Assembly (NCBI RefSeq): GCF_015356825.1
Contig: NZ_JAACYW010000087.1
Location: forward strand, 1-38,356
Source: Catenulispora rubra
Lineage (GTDB): Bacteria; Actinomycetota; Actinomycetes; Streptomycetales; Catenulisporaceae
DNA length: 38,356 nt
Reading direction: 5' to 3'
The position numbers and the translations under genes are program-made. Under the pieces are notes generated by a model. The model did not search any database and was not told the DNA's origin. It was given only the letters and a program-made list of their open reading frames with translations. This document shows, piece by piece, positions 1-7,351 of the stretch (positions within the stretch are counted from its first letter, which is position 1; each line of letters starts with the position of its first letter).

Positions 1-111
1 GGTGTAGCACTGGTGCAGAAAACGGTCGGCTTCGTCGGAAAGCTCTTCGATGCTGGCTAGGCTGGATAATCGGTCGCCAGGGCACTTCTGGCGGATCGCA
101 TGACGGAACAC
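1..111 (-). CDS. Partial unknown ORF leaving the left edge
   Basis: An open minus-strand frame runs from a GTG at 111 to the window edge (37 codons, no stop). It reads like a soluble, charged protein (segment IEELSDEADRFL). A GGAGG lies eight bases upstream of the GTG, so this may be a genuine start, but the frame also stays open further upstream into the truncated dehydrogenase, so it could be the tail of a rearranged gene. I do not recognise the family. It begins exactly where homology of the neighbouring dehydrogenase fragment stops, so it marks the far side of a rearrangement junction. Only sequence beyond the left edge would tell whether it is a real gene. Confidence 0.3.
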   Translation of the reverse strand, partial: MFRHAIRQKCPGDRLSSLASIEELSDEADRFLHQCYT

Positions 112-740
112 GGGGATCCCCTCCGCTTGGAGCCGAACAGCAACCAACCCCCCGCACCATCGGGCTCGAACCGCGTATCCATCGCCCCGGCATCACTACC
201 GTGCGCCGCCTCCGTCATCGCAAAGAACGACCACGTCCGCCCACCACGCAACCGCCGGAAGAACAACTCCCGCTGCGCCTGATCACCCAGCAGGCACACC
301 ATGACGCCGGCCAAGCCCGGCCCCGGGCAGGCCAGCGCGGTCGCCGCGTCACCGCACGCGGTCTCGGTGAACGCCACCACCGTCTCCAGGCAGCCGCCGG
401 CGCCGGAGGGGGGCGCGCCACCGGACGCCGACTCGCGAAGCTCCACCGGAGTCTGGCCCTCCCGCATCGCCGCGAAGACCGGGGAGTCGAAATGAGCCTC
501 CATCGCATCCGGATCCGCGTCGATCGCCAGCGCCCGGGCCCGCAGGTCGGCACTCGCCTCGCGCGCACGATCGCGAACGGCACGCAAACGGCCATCGAGC
601 TCGATCACGCCGGTCCTTCCTCCGGCAATCCCGCCGATCCCATCGATCCCATCGATCCCACCGATCCCACCGATCCCACCGATCCGGGCGGTCGCGGCGG
701 TCCCAGCGGTCGCGCCGATCCCACCAATCCCCGCAGTCAC
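57..740 (-). pseudogene. Truncated acyl-CoA dehydrogenase (5' half only)
   Basis: The protein matches the N-terminal half of the full dehydrogenase at 6197-7351 almost residue for residue (for example FFRRLRGGRTW, then MTEA.HGSDAGAMDTRFEPDG). Similarity ends abruptly after GSKR near base 123; the remaining residues are unrelated and stop at 57. The C-terminal helical domain with FAD contacts and the catalytic acid is absent, so it should be inactive. Its ATG overlaps the stop of the upstream KAS gene (ATGA). The N-terminus carries an added Ile-Gly-Gly/Ile-Asp-Gly tract encoded by 9-bp repeats before the normal start-like segment VIELDG. It looks like a decayed duplicate of a KAS-dehydrogenase module. 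Confidence 0.8.
634..686. repeat. 9-bp tandem array in dehydrogenase fragment
   Basis: About six near-identical 9-bp units (plus-strand CGATCCCAC/CGATCCCAT) encode the Ile-Gly-Gly/Ile-Asp-Gly repeat at the N-terminus of the truncated dehydrogenase. The intact paralogue at 7351 lacks this tract and begins directly at the MIELD-equivalent residue. Confidence 0.85.
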
Positions 741-1723
741 AGCGCGTCCTCCAGAACCTCAACAACCACCGACTGGAAATAGGCCCCCCGAGCAGTAGCC
801 ACCAGCGCGCACCGATCCCCAGCACGCAACCGCCCCACCCGCTCGGCGTGCTCGAGCCCCATCAAAGCGTCGGCACCGAAGTTGTGCGCCCGCTCGGCGA
901 GCAGATCCAGACAGATCCGCTCGAACGGAAACCCCGACCGGCCGCAGAAGCTGGTCCACACCATCCGATTCCCCAGCCCCGGCATCAGCCAGTCGATCCC
1001 GTCCAGGCCCACGCCCGCGGCATCGGCCGCGCGCCGGACCACCTCGAGCGTCTGCGCACGGATCACCTCGGCGTTCGTGGCGAACTCCGCCGGTGTCATC
1101 CGCAGATTGCGATAGAATCTGGTGTCCCTGCTGGTGGCGCCGCCGAGATACCGGTAGCGCGGCCGCTCCGCGGCGTCGGGGTGCTGGACCACGACGGCGG
1201 CCACGCCGTCCCCGGAGACCGACCGGCCCGGGTAGACCCTGGCGCGCTCGAAGACGCTGCCCTGCTCGCCGGCGAGCACCAGCACCCGATCGTCCGTCGT
1301 GCCACCGCGCCGCGCCAGGAAGCGGCGGGCGAACTCGATCGAGCGCAGCCCGGCGACGCAGTTCACATGGGAGAGGCCGTAGACGGGCGCGTCGCGCAGC
1401 GCGAGCTTGTCACGCAGCGACTCCCGGAACGCGCCGTCACACAGGTCGATCCGCCGGGTCAGCAGCGTGTGCCCGTAGAGGACCAGCGCCGCCGACCGGC
1501 CGCCGAGCGCCGCATGGCCCGCGTCGAACAGCAGGTCCTCCGTCCGCTCGCCGTCGGCCAGGCTCAGGACGGTGCGCAGGCCCAGGGCCTTGAACATCCG
1601 GGCCTCCCGCTCGTCGTACCCGGCCCGCGCCACGACATCCGCCACGGACTCCTCGCGGCCGGGCAGCCGAACGGCCACCCGAGACAGGCCGACGGCCCCC
1701 AAAGCGGTCGCGGAGTAAGCCAT
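737..1723 (-). CDS. KAS III-like protein A, active-site His replaced
   Basis: A 328-residue thiolase-fold protein of the 3-oxoacyl-ACP synthase III (FabH) superfamily. The expected nucleophile is Cys122 in the SHVNC motif and the expected Asn is Asn281 in HNFGADAL. Where FabH has the His of its HQAN motif, and paralogues B and C have His268 and His250, this copy has Gly249 (context DWLMPGLGN). A Cys-only or Cys-Asn centre is unusual for Claisen condensation, so it may act as an acyltransferase, as a structural partner, or be decaying. GGAGGG sits eight bases before the ATG. It is separated by 107 bp from the adenylation gene and overlaps the truncated dehydrogenase downstream. The superfamily is clear; substrate and activity are not. 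Confidence 0.88.
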   Translation of the reverse strand: MAYSATALGAVGLSRVAVRLPGREESVADVVARAGYDEREARMFKALGLRTVLSLADGERTEDLLFDAGHAALGGRSAALVLYGHTLLTRRIDLCDGAFRESLRDKLALRDAPVYGLSHVNCVAGLRSIEFARRFLARRGGTTDDRVLVLAGEQGSVFERARVYPGRSVSGDGVAAVVVQHPDAAERPRYRYLGGATSRDTRFYRNLRMTPAEFATNAEVIRAQTLEVVRRAADAAGVGLDGIDWLMPGLGNRMVWTSFCGRSGFPFERICLDLLAERAHNFGADALMGLEHAERVGRLRAGDRCALVATARGAYFQSVVVEVLEDAL

Positions 1724-1761
1724 GGGTCAGCCCTCCGCGATCATGGACTGCGGCGCGGCGC

Positions 1762-1809
1762 AAAGCCAAAGCCAAAGCCGAAGCCGAAGCCGAAGCCAAA
1801 GCCAAAGCC
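1762..1809. repeat. Hexanucleotide tandem repeat, intergenic
   Basis: Eight consecutive 6-bp units, three AAAGCC, three GAAGCC and two AAAGCC, fill nearly half of the 107-bp gap between the adenylation gene and KAS-A. The same unit family occurs inside the CHAT protein gene (20611-20650), there in frame. No gene or hairpin is evident in the rest of the gap apart from the ribosome site of KAS-A. Confidence 0.9.
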
Positions 1810-1830
1810 GCGCGGTCTCGGACAAGCGCA

Positions 1831-3378
1831 TCAGAACTCACTTTCCGTTCGGGAAGAGCTGCCCGCTGCCCGGGCGGCGAGCGCGGGCCGGTCGGTCTTC
1901 CGGTTCGCGTTGAGCGGGAACTCCTCGACGTACTCGTAGCGCAGCGGGATCAGCGCCCGGGGGAAGAACGCGGCCAGTTCCTCCATCAGGTCGGCGGCGG
2001 GGCGCGGTTCGCCGATGCAGAACGCGAACAGCTCCCCGCCGACCGCCACGGCCACGGCGTCGGTGATCCCCCCGCAGCGCCGCAGCGCCGCCTCGACCTC
2101 GGCGAGCTCCACCCGGACCCCGTGGATCTTCACCTGGTGGTCCCGGCGGCCCAGGTAGCCCAGTTCGCCGTCGGGCAGTCGCAGGACCAGGTCGCCGGTG
2201 CGGTACCAGCGCCGCGCCTCGTGGTCGAGGAAGCGCCCCTCGTCGTCCGCCGGATCGAGATAGCCGGGGAACATCTGCGCGCCGGTGACGCACAGCTCGC
2301 CGCTGTCCGGGTGCGGCTTCCCGTCGGCGCCGAGCAGCAGGTGATCGCTGCCCGGATGCAGCGAGCCGATCGGCACGACATCGTTGACGCACCGACCCGG
2401 CGAGGTCGCCGGATCCCATCGGTGCACGCTGCACGAGATGGTCAGCTCGGTGGGGCCGTAAAGGTTCTCCACGCGCGAGTCCGGCGCGGCCGCCTGCCAG
2501 TCGGCCGCGTCGCGGCTCAGCAGCGGCTCGCCGCAGAACAGGCTGTAGCGCAGCCCGGCCAGGGAGCCCGGGCCGAGCGCGCCGCGCCGCCGCAGGACCG
2601 GGATCACACTAGGCGAGGAGAACCACACGGTGATGCCGTGCCGGGCGACCCAGGCGGCCACCGAGGCGAGGGCCCGGGGCGGCACCGAGACCAGGGTCCC
2701 GCCGCTGCCCCACGCCGTGAACAGGTCGAACATCGCCAGGTCGAAGGTGAGGTCGAAGGTCTGGGAGAACACGTCGTCCGGGCCGAAGCGGTAGCGGTCG
2801 TGCACGAAGCGCAGGTAGGCGCAGACGTTGCGGTGCAGGACCGGCACGCCCTTGGGTCGTCCGGTGGATCCCGAGGTGAACAGGATGTAGGCGGTCTCCT
2901 CGGGGCTCGGCGTGCCGGGCCGCTCCAGCGGCGCGGCGCCACCCGGCTCGTGCACGACCGGCACTCCGGACAGCACGTCGGCGAGTTCGGGCACAACGGC
3001 CAGACCGTGCTCGTCGACGACGAGCGCGTCCACCTCGGCCGCGGCGATCATCCGCCCGGTCCGCTCGGCCGGGAACCCCGGGTTGAGCGGCACCACCGCG
3101 GCTCCCGCGTAGCCGGCGGCCAGGATCCCGGCGTACGCCTGCTCGCTGCGGGCGGCGAGCACGCCGACCCGGCGCGGCCGGTGCGCGCTGTGCCGGGCCG
3201 TCAGCTCGCCGGCCAGGGCCAGCGCCCGCTCGTGCAGCCGCCGATAGCTGAAGTGCTCCCGGCCGATCCGCAGCGCCACCGCCTCCGGGGCGGCCAGCGC
3301 GCTTCGCAGGAACCAGCCGTGCAGGCAGTCCTCGGAGACACTCGGCTCCGTCACCGCCGCGAGACTGCTCATCGTCAT
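1831..3378 (-). CDS. Stand-alone amino acid adenylation enzyme
   Basis: A 515-residue ANL-superfamily adenylation domain with no fused carrier. Core motifs are in order: A3 LFTSGSTGRPKG (166-177), A4 FDLAMFDLF (212-220), A5 NLYGPTE (305-311), A7 YRTGD (392-396), A8 around 411-425, and A10 with catalytic Lys494 (NANRKTD). Asp213 in A4 matches the residue that contacts the alpha-amino group in amino acid-activating domains, so an amino acid is a likelier substrate than a plain acid; which one cannot be read safely. It should form an aminoacyl-AMP and load the discrete carrier encoded in the same operon. The ATG overlaps the AcpS stop (ATGA). Systems such as VinN/VinM of vicenistatin use comparable free adenylation enzymes with a free carrier. 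Confidence 0.92.
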   Translation of the reverse strand: MTMSSLAAVTEPSVSEDCLHGWFLRSALAAPEAVALRIGREHFSYRRLHERALALAGELTARHSAHRPRRVGVLAARSEQAYAGILAAGYAGAAVVPLNPGFPAERTGRMIAAAEVDALVVDEHGLAVVPELADVLSGVPVVHEPGGAAPLERPGTPSPEETAYILFTSGSTGRPKGVPVLHRNVCAYLRFVHDRYRFGPDDVFSQTFDLTFDLAMFDLFTAWGSGGTLVSVPPRALASVAAWVARHGITVWFSSPSVIPVLRRRGALGPGSLAGLRYSLFCGEPLLSRDAADWQAAAPDSRVENLYGPTELTISCSVHRWDPATSPGRCVNDVVPIGSLHPGSDHLLLGADGKPHPDSGELCVTGAQMFPGYLDPADDEGRFLDHEARRWYRTGDLVLRLPDGELGYLGRRDHQVKIHGVRVELAEVEAALRRCGGITDAVAVAVGGELFAFCIGEPRPAADLMEELAAFFPRALIPLRYEYVEEFPLNANRKTDRPALAARAAGSSSRTESEF

Positions 3379-3923
3379 TCCCTCGCGTGCTCTGAGCCGG
3401 CCGAGGCGACCCGCGCCACGGCCCGGCCGGTGCCGGGCAGATCAGTCATCTGATAGAAATCCGAGTCGGGGATCCGCACGCCGTGGCGCTCCTCATGGCG
3501 GGCCAGCAGTTCCATGATCTGCGCGGACGCGGCACCGAGGTCGCCGGCGAACGATTCCGCCGCGGCGGCGATCGCCACCACGAGATCGACCTGGTGCGTC
3601 ACAGTCACGGCGATCTCGCCGACCCCGGCCTCGCCGGCGAGCCGCAGCGCCCCACCGGACAGCGCCACCGAAGGAGCGCCCCAGTCATCGGAGCAGACCT
3701 CGATGTCCTGCCACCGCAGCCCCTGCCCGAAGCCGCGGCCGAGCAGCTTGCAGGTGGCCTCCTTGACGCAGAACCGCCCGGCCAGCCGCTCGACGTACCG
3801 CGCCGAACCGAGCTGCCCGGCCTCGGCCAGCTCGCGCTCCGTGAACACCAGCGCGCGGTAGCGGTGATGCCCGGCGACCCGCGCGAAGCGGGACACCGAC
3901 ATCAGGTCGACGCCGATCCTCAT
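3375..3923 (-). CDS. AcpS-type phosphopantetheinyl transferase with ACP-like tail
   Basis: Residues 1-120 are an AcpS-type 4'-phosphopantetheinyl transferase: GVDL with Asp6, and RFCVKEATCKLLG with Glu55, the two expected Mg ligands, then WQDIEV and the VTVTH strand. It should convert the carrier protein of this operon to its holo form with CoA. AcpS is normally about 120-130 residues; this protein has 182. The extra residues 128-172 read like the second half of an acyl carrier protein: DLGAASAQIMELL aligns with the canonical DLGADSL.VVEL. segment and is followed by GVRIPDSDF and a final helix. The carrier-like Ser133 is kept but the Asp before it is Ala132. Start and stop overlap both neighbours by ATGA. 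AcpS identity is strong; the ACP reading of the tail is my inference. Confidence 0.9.
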   Translation of the reverse strand: MRIGVDLMSVSRFARVAGHHRYRALVFTERELAEAGQLGSARYVERLAGRFCVKEATCKLLGRGFGQGLRWQDIEVCSDDWGAPSVALSGGALRLAGEAGVGEIAVTVTHQVDLVVAIAAAAESFAGDLGAASAQIMELLARHEERHGVRIPDSDFYQMTDLPGTGRAVARVASAGSEHARE

Positions 3924-4714
3924 CGCGACCCGGCGCCTTCGTACGGCGTGCTGTCGGCCCGCAGCACGGATCCGACGTCCACCGCGTCCAGCAGCAGCCA
4001 GCCCTCGCGCAGCGGACCGCGCGCGTGTATCAGCACACGTTCTCCGTCGCGCACCTTCCCGGCCGCCAGCGCCTCATGGAACGCCAGCCAGCCGTCACAC
4101 GGGCCGCGGCCGGAGAACCGGTGCTCCGCGCCGTCCGCAACGCCCGAACCGCCCAAACCGCCCGAACCGCCCGCAGCGGCCGACCCGCCCTCGCCGCAGC
4201 CCAGGACGCGCAGCGGACCGGGACCCTGGCGCAGCCGCAGTCCGACAGCCTTGAACCGGCCCGGAACGCGCACGTCGGCGAACAGCGGCTCGTCGCAGAC
4301 CACCACGGTCGCCCCGGTCCTCGGCGGGACGGCCCACTCCAGCAGATCGAAGACCGCCGTCCCGCCCAACTCCTCCAGATGCGTGATGCCCAGGTCCTCA
4401 CCGGCCCAGCCGGACTCGTGCACCAGCTGGGCCAGCGCCGCCACCATCGAGTCGCGCAGCGGACCGGAGCGCACCAGGAACAGCGGCTGCGCCACCGCCG
4501 GGACGCCGAGGCCGGCCAGCGCCAACGAGCTCACGTCGGGCCCGTCCCAGACAGAGTCCTGCAAGGTCCGCACCAGGGCGTGCTCGGGCGGTATCCCGTG
4601 CTCCCGCTCCAGCCGGGAGCGCGGAACCGCGAGCTCGGAGGAGTCCAGCGGCACGTAGTTCTCGAACGGGAGCGTCGCGGCGCTCACCGCCTCCACGCTC
4701 AGACCGGCCGGCAT
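3920..4714 (-). CDS. Shrunken KAS III-like protein lacking the active-site Cys
   Basis: I take the ATG at 4714, five bases after the ACP stop; longer readings only run antiparallel to sense through the ACP gene in the wrong frame. The 264-residue protein is unlike any enzyme at first sight, but its order of strands and helices follows the local KAS III proteins. LGITHLEELGGTAVFDLLEWA matches the nucleophile helix YSVSHINCAAMLRSVELARRF split over two shorter stretches, placing Glu115 where Cys belongs. Residues 207-246, with the segment VRDGERVLIHARG, match the C-terminal GRLRPGDRCALVAIG segment. The middle, which would hold the catalytic His, is replaced by a Gly/Ala-rich linker (177-197). 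It probably serves as a non-catalytic partner, like a chain-length factor. It may instead be an unknown family. Confidence 0.7.
   Translation of the reverse strand: MPAGLSVEAVSAATLPFENYVPLDSSELAVPRSRLEREHGIPPEHALVRTLQDSVWDGPDVSSLALAGLGVPAVAQPLFLVRSGPLRDSMVAALAQLVHESGWAGEDLGITHLEELGGTAVFDLLEWAVPPRTGATVVVCDEPLFADVRVPGRFKAVGLRLRQGPGPLRVLGCGEGGSAAAGGSGGLGGSGVADGAEHRFSGRGPCDGWLAFHEALAAGKVRDGERVLIHARGPLREGWLLLDAVDVGSVLRADSTPYEGAGSR
4141..4179. repeat. 9-bp tandem array in KAS-like linker
   Basis: About four units of plus-strand CCGCCCGAA/CCGCCCAAA encode the Gly-Ser-Gly-Gly-Leu-Gly linker that replaces the middle of the KAS III fold in the gene at 3920-4714. Confidence 0.7.
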
Positions 4715-4719
4715 GGCGG

Positions 4720-4983
4720 CTAGGCCGTCGCGGTCTTGGCGAGTCCGGCCTCGACGTACTCGGCCAGGCTCGCGACGGTCTTGAACACCTCGGGCCCCAG
4801 CTCCTCGGGGTCGATCTCCAGCCCGACGGTGTCCTCCAGGCTCATCAGCAGCTCGATGACGCTGGTCGAGTCCAGCGCGAGGTCGTCGAACAGCCGCGCG
4901 TCCTCCCGCAGTTCGGGAACCTCGCGGTTCAGCACCTCGGACAGGCTGCTGCGCAGCTGGAGGAGAGTCTCGGCACGGTCCAT
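4720..4983 (-). CDS. Discrete acyl/peptidyl carrier protein
   Basis: An 87-residue carrier protein. The phosphopantetheine site is Ser39 in LALDSTSVIELL (a DST variant of the usual DSL), preceded by the acidic loop LREDARLFDD and followed by an acidic recognition helix and the EYVEAG terminal helix. It is the first gene of a short operon that also encodes its likely modifying enzyme (AcpS) and likely loader (adenylation enzyme). It is also the natural partner for the ATP-grasp ligase and PLP decarboxylase upstream, as BtrI is for BtrJ and BtrK. GAGGAAAG lies upstream; GTG at 4986 gives better spacing than ATG at 4983, so the protein may be one residue longer. Confidence 0.95.
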   Translation of the reverse strand: MDRAETLLQLRSSLSEVLNREVPELREDARLFDDLALDSTSVIELLMSLEDTVGLEIDPEELGPEVFKTVASLAEYVEAGLAKTATA

Positions 4984-5047
4984 CACAAACTCGCTTTCCT
5001 CGACAGGTGGATAGGGCCGACTTTGTAGTGTTCTGCGGGCCCGTTCT

Positions 5048-5078
5048 CATCTAGCCAGCCCGCCTCGCAGGGCGTCAA
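5048..5078 (-). promoter_or_regulatory. Candidate promoter for the ACP operon
   Basis: Read on the minus strand, TTGACG (5073-5078) is followed after 19 bases by TAGATG (5048-5053), resembling actinobacterial -35/-10 boxes, about 65 bases before the ACP start. The gap 4984-5157 is one of only two breaks in the minus-strand series, which supports an internal promoter. The 19-base spacer is long, so confidence is moderate. Confidence 0.4.
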
Positions 5079-5157
5079 TGACCAGGCCGTTGACAACTTT
5101 CTGCCGCCCTTTCGAGCCCTGCGGCACCCGGGGCGCCGGCCGGCGGGCGGTGCGGGC

Positions 5158-6204
5158 TCAGGCTCGGCCGTCTTCGACGACCTCCGCGATGGTCGCCTGG
5201 AAGTAGGCCCCCAGGCCGATCGCCACCAGCGCGCAGCGGTCGCCCGGACGCAGCCGTCCGGCACCGTCCGCGTGCTCCAGCGCCATCAGGGCGTCCGCAC
5301 CGAAGTTGTGCCCCCGCTCCGGCAGCAGGTCCATGCAGATCCGGTCCTTGGGGATGCCCGAATGGCTGCTGAACGCGCGGGTGAACATCAGGTTGGAGAA
5401 GTGCAGCATCACCCAGTCGAGCCGGTCCATGGACAGGCCGGCGGCCCGCGCGGCCCGGTCCAGGGTCTGCACCGCCTGCTCGGAGCAGAGCTTCTGGAAC
5501 AGCCCCGCGGCCTCGCGCGACATCTTCGAGGTCGCGTAGAAGCGGGTGTCCCGGCTGGACGCCCCCGCCAGGTACCGGTACCGGTACCGATGGCGGTGGC
5601 GGCCCTCGGCGCGCTGCACCATCAAGGCCACCGCGCAGTCCCCGGTGACCGTGGTGCCCGCGATGTACCTGTCGAGGTCGTTGTTGGCGCTGCCCTGGTC
5701 GCCGCCGAGCACCAGCACCCGCTCCTCGGGATCCGCACCGGGCCGATACAGGTATCGCCGGGCGAGTTCCACTGAGCGCAGAACCGACACGCAGTTGACG
5801 TGGGAGACGCCGTAGAAGTCGCTGCCGGGCAGCCCGAGCCGCTCGCGCAGCCGTTCGGAGAACTCCCCGGCGACGTCGGGCTCGGGCATCAGCAGAGTGT
5901 GCCCGTAGAGGATCAGGTCGGCCGGGCCGCCCTCGAGGGCCGTCCTGCCGGCCCGCACCAGCAGGTCCTCCAACTGCTCGCCCTCGGCCAGAGCCGGGCT
6001 GTCCCGCAGCCCGTAGACCTTGGCGAACATCCTGCGCTCCAGCGGACCGCAGCCCCTGCGCGCCAGTACGTCGTCGACCGCTTCGGTCCGCCGCGGCACA
6101 CTCACCGCCACGCGTGACAAGCCCACGGGTCCGGGCGGCGCCAAGGCGTGGTCGTAGGCGTGATCGCGACCGCCGGGCCGAGCCAGGACGCCGGAATCAG
6201 CCAT
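5158..6204 (-). CDS. KAS III-like condensing enzyme B
   Basis: A 348-residue FabH-superfamily enzyme with a complete expected triad: Cys138 (SHVNC), His268 (DWVMLHFSN) and Asn300 (HNFGADAL). Members either condense an acyl starter with malonyl-ACP or transfer acyl groups; this subfamily with SHxNC instead of the FabH ACAG-type motif is not one whose substrate I can name. The start at 6204 is chosen because GGAG lies about seven bases upstream and the overlap with the dehydrogenase is then 8 bp; a longer frame upstream lies inside that gene. It ends the upstream run of coupled genes and is followed by a 174-bp gap. Confidence 0.9.
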   Translation of the reverse strand: MADSGVLARPGGRDHAYDHALAPPGPVGLSRVAVSVPRRTEAVDDVLARRGCGPLERRMFAKVYGLRDSPALAEGEQLEDLLVRAGRTALEGGPADLILYGHTLLMPEPDVAGEFSERLRERLGLPGSDFYGVSHVNCVSVLRSVELARRYLYRPGADPEERVLVLGGDQGSANNDLDRYIAGTTVTGDCAVALMVQRAEGRHRHRYRYRYLAGASSRDTRFYATSKMSREAAGLFQKLCSEQAVQTLDRAARAAGLSMDRLDWVMLHFSNLMFTRAFSSHSGIPKDRICMDLLPERGHNFGADALMALEHADGAGRLRPGDRCALVAIGLGAYFQATIAEVVEDGRA

Positions 6205-7351
6205 CTGCGTCTCCTGTCTGATATCCGCGCTCGACATGCAGCCGCTGCATGTTGCTGGTCCCGTCCATGAACTCGAACGCGCAGACATCGCGGCACCACT
6301 TCTCCAGCAGCGGATGCTCCAGCAACCCGCCCGGCCCCATCACCCGCGCCGCCCAACGACCCGTGGCCACGCCCATCTCCACCGCCGCCAGCTTCACCGC
6401 GCTCGACCAGTACGCCCGCTCCGGGTCGCGGTCCAGCCGCGCGGCGGCGATGTACAACGCTTCGCGCCCCGCCTCCGCGCGCGCGATCGCCACATCAAGG
6501 CCGGGAGCGGTTTTGCGATGCTCACCGACGTACTCGACCATCGCCAATGCCGTGCCCACAGCACCACTGGCGACCCGCAGCCGTACCTGGTTGAACGTCT
6601 TCAGCGCTCCCCACAACCCGCGCTGCGCCACCGGCAAGTGCGAACCCAGCATCATCTCCGGAGCCACCGGCACACCCTCGAAGACCAACTCACTCAGATA
6701 CGCGCCCCGCAGACCCACCGTCTCCAACCGCGTCCCCGACCACCCCGGAGCCGGCAACTCCACCAGCGCCGCCCGAATCGACAACGCCGAACGCCCCGTG
6801 CGACCGAACACCACTCCCACGCCACCGCGCGCAGCATTGCCGATGAACCGCTTGGAGCCGTACAGCAACCAGCCTCCCGAACCATCAGGCTCGAATCGCG
6901 TGTCCATCGCCCCGGCATCACTGCCGTGCGTCGCCTCCGTCATCGCGAAGAACGGCCACGTCCGCCCGCCGCGCAACCGCCGGAAGAACACCTCCCGCTG
7001 CGCCTGATCGCCGAGCACGTCGACAAGGACCCCGGGCAGGCCGGGGGCGGGGCAGGCCAGCACCGTCGCGAGGTCGCCGCGGGCGACCTCGATCAGGCTC
7101 ACCGCGTTCATCAGGCAGGTCCAGCGGTCCGGCATCGACGCCCCGCCGGGCGGCTTCAAACGGCCGGGCAGCGACTCGCGGAACTCCGCGGGCGTCTCAC
7201 CGATCCGGAGCAGTTCGAAGACGTCGGAGTTCAGATGCTGGTCCATGGCTTCCGGGTCGGCGTCGATCGCCAGCGCCCGGCCGCGCAGATCCTCGGCCAG
7301 CTCCCGCGCGGCGTCCCGCACCCCGCGCAGGTGATCATCGAGCTCGATCAT
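6197..7351 (-). CDS. Acyl-CoA (or acyl-carrier) dehydrogenase family flavoenzyme
   Basis: A 384-residue ACAD-family protein: N-terminal helices, the central FAD/substrate segment FFAMTEATHGSDAG, the beta-domain signature SIRAALVELP, and the C-terminal FEFMDGTSNMQRL. ACADs remove two alpha/beta hydrogens from a thioester using FAD; in clusters like this they often act on carrier-bound acyl groups. The catalytic base of MCAD-type enzymes is Glu in YEGTS; here Asp363 occupies that place. Its start overlaps the stop of the small ACAD-like gene (ATGA), so the two are probably made in equal amounts and may form a heteromer. It is the intact paralogue of the fragment at 57-740. Confidence 0.9.
   Translation of the reverse strand: MIELDDHLRGVRDAARELAEDLRGRALAIDADPEAMDQHLNSDVFELLRIGETPAEFRESLPGRLKPPGGASMPDRWTCLMNAVSLIEVARGDLATVLACPAPGLPGVLVDVLGDQAQREVFFRRLRGGRTWPFFAMTEATHGSDAGAMDTRFEPDGSGGWLLYGSKRFIGNAARGGVGVVFGRTGRSALSIRAALVELPAPGWSGTRLETVGLRGAYLSELVFEGVPVAPEMMLGSHLPVAQRGLWGALKTFNQVRLRVASGAVGTALAMVEYVGEHRKTAPGLDVAIARAEAGREALYIAAARLDRDPERAYWSSAVKLAAVEMGVATGRWAARVMGPGGLLEHPLLEKWCRDVCAFEFMDGTSNMQRLHVERGYQTGDADG

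Noticed and set aside
1..122. Insertion sequence at the left edge
   Set aside because: The partial frame could be a transposase tail, but no recognised transposase motif or inverted repeat is visible in the 122 bases available.
1762..1809. CRISPR-like array
   Set aside because: Units are 6 bp with no spacers and there are no cas genes in the window.
3920..5050. Reading the KAS-like gene from a start at 5050
   Set aside because: The extra N-terminal residues lie over the ACP gene in another frame and are Arg/Ala-rich; the ATG at 4714 directly after the ACP stop is the natural start.
1831..7351. Pyrrole (prolyl-carrier dehydrogenase) pathway, suggested by A-domain, carrier and ACAD
   Set aside because: That pathway needs a proline-type A-domain and a single ACAD; here the BtrJ/BtrK-like genes and multiple KAS III point elsewhere, and proline specificity could not be shown.
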